Below, in pieces: positions 59,844-64,000 of a stretch of 64,000 bases of DNA. Position numbers and translations under genes: made by a program. The DNA comes from Solihabitans fulvus (GTDB taxonomy: Bacteria > Actinomycetota > Actinomycetes > Mycobacteriales > Pseudonocardiaceae): positions 76,664 to 140,663 of the forward strand of contig NZ_VUOB01000003.1 in assembly GCF_008386585.1 (NCBI RefSeq), given 5' to 3'. The notes below the pieces were generated by a model. That model was not told the origin of the DNA and did not search any database. It worked only from the letters and a program-made list of their open reading frames with translations. How positions within the stretch are numbered: the stretch's first letter is position 1; every line of letters begins with the position of its first letter.

Positions 59844-60443
59844 TCAGGCGTCCGGGGCGCGGTAGAGGTCGCGCTTTTCGATGTACTGCACGACGCCGTC
59901 GGGGACCAGGTACCAGACCGGCTGGCCGGCCGCGGTGCGGGAGCGGCAGTCGGTCGAGGAGATGGCCATGGCGGGCACCTCGATGAGGCTCACCGCGCCG
60001 CGCGGCAGGTGGTGGTCGTCCAGGTCGTAGCCGGGGCGGGTAACGCCGATGAAGTGCGCCAGGTGGAACAGGTCCTCGGCCTGGTGCCAGGACACGATCT
60101 GCTCCAGCGCGTCGGCGCCGGTGATGAAGAACAGGTCGGCGTCGGGGTGCGCGTCACGCAGGTCGATGAGCGTGTCGACCGTGTACGTGGGCCCGGTGCG
60201 GTCGATGTCGACGCGGCTGACCGAGAACCTGGGGTTCGAGGCGGTCGCGATGACCGTCATCAGGTAGCGGTCCTCGGCGGCGCTGACGGCCTTGTCGTCC
60301 TTCTGCCACGGCTGGCCGGTCGGCACGAAGATCACTTCGTCCAGGTTGAACCGGGACTGCACCTCGCTGGCCGCGACGAGGTGCCCGTGGTGCACCGGAT
60401 CGAAGGTGCCACCCATGACGCCAATTCGACGACGATCGGACAT
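59844..60443 (-). CDS. nadD: Nicotinate-nucleotide adenylyltransferase (NadD)
   Basis: 199 residues. Joins nicotinate mononucleotide and ATP in NAD synthesis. [22 protein letters not shown] (nucleotidyltransferase HxGH motif) near the N-terminus and ISSTDCRSR near residue 165 (the ISxTxxR motif with Cys for the usual residue) are intact. Start ATG 60443. It converges with the LCP gene. Confidence 0.95.
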   Translation of the reverse strand: MSDRRRIGVMGGTFDPVHHGHLVAASEVQSRFNLDEVIFVPTGQPWQKDDKAVSAAEDRYLMTVIATASNPRFSVSRVDIDRTGPTYTVDTLIDLRDAHPDADLFFITGADALEQIVSWHQAEDLFHLAHFIGVTRPGYDLDDHHLPRGAVSLIEVPAMAISSTDCRSRTAAGQPVWYLVPDGVVQYIEKRDLYRAPDA

Positions 60444-60753
60444 AGCTGGTCAGCCTACGTGCCGCCGTCGGCTCAGTGGTCGCGCGGGCGGCGGAAACGC
60501 TCCCCGGCTCGCCGCCCGCGCAACACTGGACTCCCTCGACGGACGCTGGGGGTGTCACCCGTCGCCAGGAGCGCGAGCCCTCCCCCGCGAGGGCCACGCG
60601 GTACTGAGACGCCGCTGGCCCGGCCGCCATGACGCGGACCGCGCGAGAAAGTCACCGCACAGCCCATCAATTCTCCTTATGGCTCGGCGGTATGTCCCAG
60701 CTCGTCCATTTGGCCCTGCTCTGCGGACTCCGCGCCGGGAAAACTTGAGGGAC
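60444..60753. other. Intergenic region between nadD and the nitroreductase gene
   Basis: 310 bases between divergent genes. A 12-bp inverted repeat (GCGCGGGCGGCG at 60482-60493, CGCCGCCCGCGC at 60510-60521) lies 39 bases upstream of the nadD start. A 39-codon frame at 60629-60748 ends five bases before the nitroreductase ATG, but it includes a rare TTA codon and low third-position GC, so it is probably not a gene, although a short upstream peptide is possible. Confidence 0.5.
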
Positions 60754-61443
60754 ATGAGCACCTGGACACCCATGCACGGTCAGCCGTACCAGCCCGTCCC
60801 GTACCACCCGGCCCGAATGCCGGTCGACGAGTCCCTGCACACCGCAGCCACGCTGCGCGAACGCATGATGGAACGCCGCACGGTGCGCGCCTTCTCCACC
60901 GAACCCGTGCCCGAGCAGCTCGTGGTGGACGCGATCGCGGTCGCCGGGACGGCCCCGTCGGGCGCCCACCAGCAGCCGTGGACGTTCGTGCTGGTCACCG
61001 ATCCAGAGGTGCGCGCCAAGATCCGGGCGGCGGCCGAGAACGAGGAGAAGCTGTCCTACGACGGCAGGCTCGGCGAGGAGTGGCTGAACGCCCTTCGGCC
61101 TCTGGGCACCGACATGCACAAGCCGCATCTCACCGACGCGCCGTACCTGATCATCGTGTTCCAGCAGCGGTTCTACCTCGACGAGGACGGCGAGCAGCAC
61201 AAGCACTACTACGTCGACGAGTCGGTCGGCATCGCGGTGGGCATGCTGCTGACCGCGCTGCACCTGTCGGGCCTCGCCGCGCTCATCCACACGCCGAGCC
61301 CGATGCGGTTCCTGTCCGAGGTGCTGGCGCGCCCGCGCAACGAGAAGGCGTTCGCGGTGATCCCGGTCGGCTACCCGGCCGAGGACGCGACCGTGCCGGA
61401 CCTGGTTCGCAAGTCGCTGGACCAGGTGCTGGTACGGGTCTAG
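60754..61443 (+). CDS. Nitroreductase-family protein (iodotyrosine-deiodinase-like)
   Basis: 229 residues from the ATG at 60754 with GAGGG upstream. FMN-binding nitroreductase fold: RRTVRAFSTEPVPEQLV, AGTAPSGAHQQPWTFVLV (FMN and dimer contacts) and FAVIPVGYPAEDATVP at the C-terminus, all like the iodotyrosine deiodinase/BluB-type branch. Substrate unknown. Confidence 0.88.
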   Translation: MSTWTPMHGQPYQPVPYHPARMPVDESLHTAATLRERMMERRTVRAFSTEPVPEQLVVDAIAVAGTAPSGAHQQPWTFVLVTDPEVRAKIRAAAENEEKLSYDGRLGEEWLNALRPLGTDMHKPHLTDAPYLIIVFQQRFYLDEDGEQHKHYYVDESVGIAVGMLLTALHLSGLAALIHTPSPMRFLSEVLARPRNEKAFAVIPVGYPAEDATVPDLVRKSLDQVLVRV

Positions 61444-61507
61444 CTACGGGTCCAACCGTGCGGTGGGACGGCCGCGCGACCGACCAGGGTCGCGCGGCCG
61501 ACGTGCG

Positions 61508-61738
61508 CTACGCCTCCGGGGCGAGCACCGCCCCGGAGGAGGCGTCCTTGACCAGGATCGCCTCCATCGGACAGGAGTCCGCCGCGTCAAGCACGACCTC
61601 GTCCGAGTCGATCAACTCGGCGACCGGGTACGACTTCCCGGCGTCGATCCGGAAGTACGCCGGCGCCGTGCCGGCACAGATTCCGGATCCGATGCAGGCA
61701 CCGTGATCGACCCCGACCTGCCAACGACCTTCGCTCAT
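61508..61738 (-). CDS. P450 redox-partner ferredoxin ([3Fe-4S] type)
   Basis: 76 residues from the ATG at 61738 (GAGGG six bases upstream, overlapping the P450 stop); an ATG at 61744 is the alternative. Cluster ligands: CIGSGIC near residue 15 (CxxxxxC) and CP in ADSCPMEAI near residue 58, the standard three-Cys spacing of P450 ferredoxins. It directly follows the second P450 gene and so is its likely electron donor. Confidence 0.9.
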   Translation of the reverse strand: MSEGRWQVGVDHGACIGSGICAGTAPAYFRIDAGKSYPVAELIDSDEVVLDAADSCPMEAILVKDASSGAVLAPEA

Positions 61739-61747
61739 CGACATCCC

Positions 61748-62944
61748 TCACCACTCGATGGGCAACGACTCGAGCCCTCGAACCAGCATGCCCCTCTTCC
61801 ACCGCAGCTGTTCCTGCGGAACGGCGAACCGCAGATCGGGGAAACGGCCGAGCAGCGTGCCCAACGCCACCTGGAGTTCCAGCCGTGCCAACGGCGCGCC
61901 GAGGCAATGATGCACGCCGTGCCCGAAGCCGATGTGCGGATTGGTCGAACGCGCCAGCCGCAGCTCGTCCGGGTCCTCGAACACCGACTCGTCCCGGTTC
62001 GCCGAGGCGACCGCGACCAGCACCGGCTCGCCCGCCCTGACCAGCACCCCGCCGACCTCGATGTCCTCCTTGGCGTAGCGGGGAAACGCCGCCGCGGTGC
62101 CGAGCGGCACGTACCGCATCAGCTCCTCGACGGCCTGGGCCACCTGCTCGGGCCGCTCCCGCAGCCAGGCGAGCTGGTCGGGATGGTTCAGCAGCACGTA
62201 GACGAAGTTGGGGATCTGCGTCGCCGTCGTCTCGTGCCCGGCAACCAACAGCCCGACCGTGAGGCTGATCAGCTCGTCCTCCGACAGCACGTCCTGCTCG
62301 TCGCGGGCGAGCACCAGCGCGCCGATCAGGTCGTCGGTCGGCTCGACGCGGCGCTGCTCGATCAGCCCGCCCATGTACTGCCAGAGCTTTCCCTTGTACT
62401 CCATGACCTGCTCGAGGGTGAGCGAGGTCGTCGAGAGGAAGGCGTCTGACCAGACCCGGAAGTGCTCCCGGTCCTCGACGGGCACGCCGAGCAGCTCGCA
62501 GATCACCGTGATCGGCAGCGGCAGCGCGAACTGCTCGACCAGGTCGGCCCGCGAGCCGCCGGCCAGCATCTCGTCGGCGAGGCCGTCGGCGATCTCCTGC
62601 GCGCGCGGGCGCAGCAGCTCGACCCGGCGCATCGTGAACGCCTTCGTGGCCAGCCTGCGGATCCTGGTGTGGTCGGGCGGATCCATGCTCAGGATGCCGC
62701 CGTTGCCCTGCTCGGGCCGCGTCCTCGGCTCGTCCCTGCCGACGCTGAGCGCACGGCTGAACCGCGCGTCGCCGAGGACGACGCGCGCGTCGACGTGCCG
62801 GGTCGCCAGCCAGGCATCCTCGCCGAACGGCAACCGCACCCTGGTGAGCGGCTCCTCCTTGCGTAAGTGGGCGTACAGCGGGTCGAGCCGCAGTTGTTCC
62901 GCCGTGAACGGGTAGATCCTCGGCTCGCCATCGATCGCAGTCAC
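61748..62944 (-). CDS. Cytochrome P450 (CYP105-like), second of a tandem pair
   Basis: 398 residues from the GTG at 62944 (GGAGGGAC upstream). I-helix oxygen-activation motif AGHETTATQ, ExxR in EELMRY, and heme loop FGHGVHHCLGAPLARLE with the axial Cys; C-terminal LPIEW as in CYP105 members. A frame running to 63664 extends into the neighbouring P450 gene in another frame and is not real. It lies between the other P450 gene (15 bases upstream) and the ferredoxin (9 bases downstream). Substrate unknown; a hydroxylation of a lipophilic compound is likely. Confidence 0.94.
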   Translation of the reverse strand: MTAIDGEPRIYPFTAEQLRLDPLYAHLRKEEPLTRVRLPFGEDAWLATRHVDARVVLGDARFSRALSVGRDEPRTRPEQGNGGILSMDPPDHTRIRRLATKAFTMRRVELLRPRAQEIADGLADEMLAGGSRADLVEQFALPLPITVICELLGVPVEDREHFRVWSDAFLSTTSLTLEQVMEYKGKLWQYMGGLIEQRRVEPTDDLIGALVLARDEQDVLSEDELISLTVGLLVAGHETTATQIPNFVYVLLNHPDQLAWLRERPEQVAQAVEELMRYVPLGTAAAFPRYAKEDIEVGGVLVRAGEPVLVAVASANRDESVFEDPDELRLARSTNPHIGFGHGVHHCLGAPLARLELQVALGTLLGRFPDLRFAVPQEQLRWKRGMLVRGLESLPIEW

Positions 62945-62958
62945 TGCGTTGTCCCTCC

Positions 62959-64000
62959 TCACCAGGTGACCGGCAGGGCCCGCAGGCCTCGCACGAGCCG
63001 GCCACGCTTCCATGGAACCTCGTCTGCCGGCACGGCGAAGTCGAGCCGGGGAAAGCGATCCAGCAGCGTGCCGACGGCCACCTGGAGCTCCATCCGCGCC
63101 AGCGGCGCACCAAGGCAGTGGTGCACGCCGTGCCCGAAGGCGATGTGCGGGTTGTGCGCCCTGACCAGGTCGAGGTCGGCGGCGTGCTCGAAGACCCGCT
63201 CGTCGCGGTTGGCCGACACGGCGTGCACGAGCACCGCCTCGCCCGCCCGCACCAGCACGCCCCCGACCTCGACGTCCTCCATGGCGATCCTCGGGAAGCC
63301 CGCGGACGAGCCGAGCGGAGTGAAGCGCAGTAGCTCCTCGATCGCGGTCGGCAGCGCCTGCGGATCGGCCCGCAACGCGGCCAGCGGCCCGGGATGGGTG
63401 AGCAGCGCGTAGACGAAGTTGCCGATCTGGTTCGCCGTCGTCTCGTGGCCGGCCACCAGCAGCGTGACGCCGAGCCCGACCAGCTCGTCCTCGCTGAGCC
63501 GGTCGTCCTCGTCGCGGGCCAGCACCAGGGCGCCGAGCAGGTCGTCGGTCGGTTCCTCGCGGCGCTGCTGGATCAGCCCGGCGAGGTAGCCGTTCAGCTC
63601 CGCGATGGCGACCTCGATCTCCTCCGGGGAGAACGCGGTGAGCGCCAACACGGTGTCCGACCACGCGCGGAACCGGTCCCGGTCCTCGGTCGGCACGCCG
63701 AGCAGCTCGCAGATCATCGTGATGGGCAGCGGCAACGCCAGCCCCTCGACCAGGTCGGCGGGCGAACCCTGCGCGACCAGGTCGTCGAGCAGCCCGTCCA
63801 CGACCTGCTGCGCCCTCGGCCGCAGCTGCTCGACCCGCCGCGCCGTGAACGCCTTGGCCACCAGCCGCCGGAGCCTGCTGTGCTCCGGCGGGTCCATGCT
63901 CAGGATCGAGGAGTCCCGCGAGAGGGACGGCGTCAGCCTCGGCACGTCCCTGCCGACGGTCGCCGCCCGGCTGAACCTGGGGTCGCCCAGCACCAGCCGC
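62959..64000 (-). CDS. Cytochrome P450, first of a tandem pair (5' end beyond window)
   Basis: Partial: at least 346 residues are in the window and the N-terminal part (about 50 residues) lies beyond 64000. AGHETTANQ, EELLRF (ExxR type) and FGHGVHHCLGAPLARME are intact. It is closely similar to the second P450 gene, most visibly in FGHGVHHCLGAPLAR and SMDPPEHSRLRRL, so the pair arose by duplication. Same operon, 15 bases apart. Confidence 0.92.
   Translation of the reverse strand, partial: RLVLGDPRFSRAATVGRDVPRLTPSLSRDSSILSMDPPEHSRLRRLVAKAFTARRVEQLRPRAQQVVDGLLDDLVAQGSPADLVEGLALPLPITMICELLGVPTEDRDRFRAWSDTVLALTAFSPEEIEVAIAELNGYLAGLIQQRREEPTDDLLGALVLARDEDDRLSEDELVGLGVTLLVAGHETTANQIGNFVYALLTHPGPLAALRADPQALPTAIEELLRFTPLGSSAGFPRIAMEDVEVGGVLVRAGEAVLVHAVSANRDERVFEHAADLDLVRAHNPHIAFGHGVHHCLGAPLARMELQVAVGTLLDRFPRLDFAVPADEVPWKRGRLVRGLRALPVTW

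Noticed and set aside
60629..60748. 39-residue peptide just before the nitroreductase gene
   Set aside because: Stop-to-start spacing is suggestive, but codon use is poor for this genome, a rare TTA codon is present and no family is recognised.
61748..63664. A 638-residue P450 fusion
   Set aside because: The N-terminal 240 residues are an out-of-frame reading of the neighbouring P450 gene; a GTG with GGAGGGAC at 62944 gives the normal length.
61508..64000. A biosynthetic gene cluster edge
   Set aside because: Two P450s and a ferredoxin alone are not evidence for a cluster; no synthase, synthetase or cyclase gene is in the window.

Overview
The window is high-GC DNA with dense genes, many GTG starts, short 4-base overlaps (GTGA/ATGA) and strong GGAGG ribosome sites. 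It reads as the chromosome of an actinomycete. Gene order (rsmE-dnaJ-hrcA-hemW; sulfite reductase-cysH-sirohydrochlorin chelatase; lepA; rpsT; holA; comEC-comEA-degV-octT-gpgP-rsfS; nadD) follows the backbone known from Mycobacterium tuberculosis Rv2372c-Rv2421c, with extra blocks inserted. The secreted chitinase, PNGase-A-like protein, tandem P450s and TetR pairs suggest a soil Pseudonocardiales-type organism (Lentzea/Saccharothrix-like). That assignment is inference.

Layout. 0.1-4.5 kb: heat-shock and rRNA-modification operon (hrcA, dnaJ, rsmE) and hemW, on the minus strand. 4.6-14.6 kb: a sulfur-assimilation locus on the plus strand: a short RHVD-type leader peptide, ferredoxin sulfite reductase, a 52-residue zinc ribbon, APS reductase cysH, cysD, cysN, a sulfonate-type ABC transporter, a sirohydrochlorin chelatase (siroheme for the reductase), a 41-residue membrane peptide and a YeiH/UPF0324 transporter. 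14.7-30.9 kb: accessory genes, including a tethered guanyl-specific RNase coupled to a barstar, a TetX-like monooxygenase with its TetR and two identical operators, an APC permease, nitronate monooxygenase, a GH18 chitinase with a DasR-type dre site, an MFS pump, and a TetR/SnoaL pair with palindromic operators.

31.3-33.1 kb is a small scrambled toxin-antitoxin island: the decayed 3' end of a HigB-type toxin, a truncated HTH antitoxin, an intact MazF-like toxin with its antitoxin under a 41-bp palindrome, and a Uma2-family gene whose 3' end recurs as a repeat at both edges of the broken module. 33.2-48.1 kb: lepA, an EamA transporter, a GGDEF protein with an I-site, a PNGase-A-like secreted protein, a AAA ATPase, a TauE/SafE exporter, a GH3 glucosidase behind a CebR-like palindrome, rpsT, holA, and a SAM-I riboswitch controlling thrC.

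48.2-60.4 kb: comEC and comEA, separated by nearly 1 kb of about 189-bp tandem repeats, with DnaA boxes upstream of comEA; then degV, octT, gpgP and rsfS; a GT2 synthase fused to a deacetylase domain that has lost its catalytic motifs; two small membrane proteins; an LCP protein; and nadD. 60.7-64 kb: a nitroreductase, then two tandem P450s (the first cut by the window edge) with a ferredoxin. I saw no rRNA, tRNA, CRISPR array, transposase, integrase or phage structural gene.
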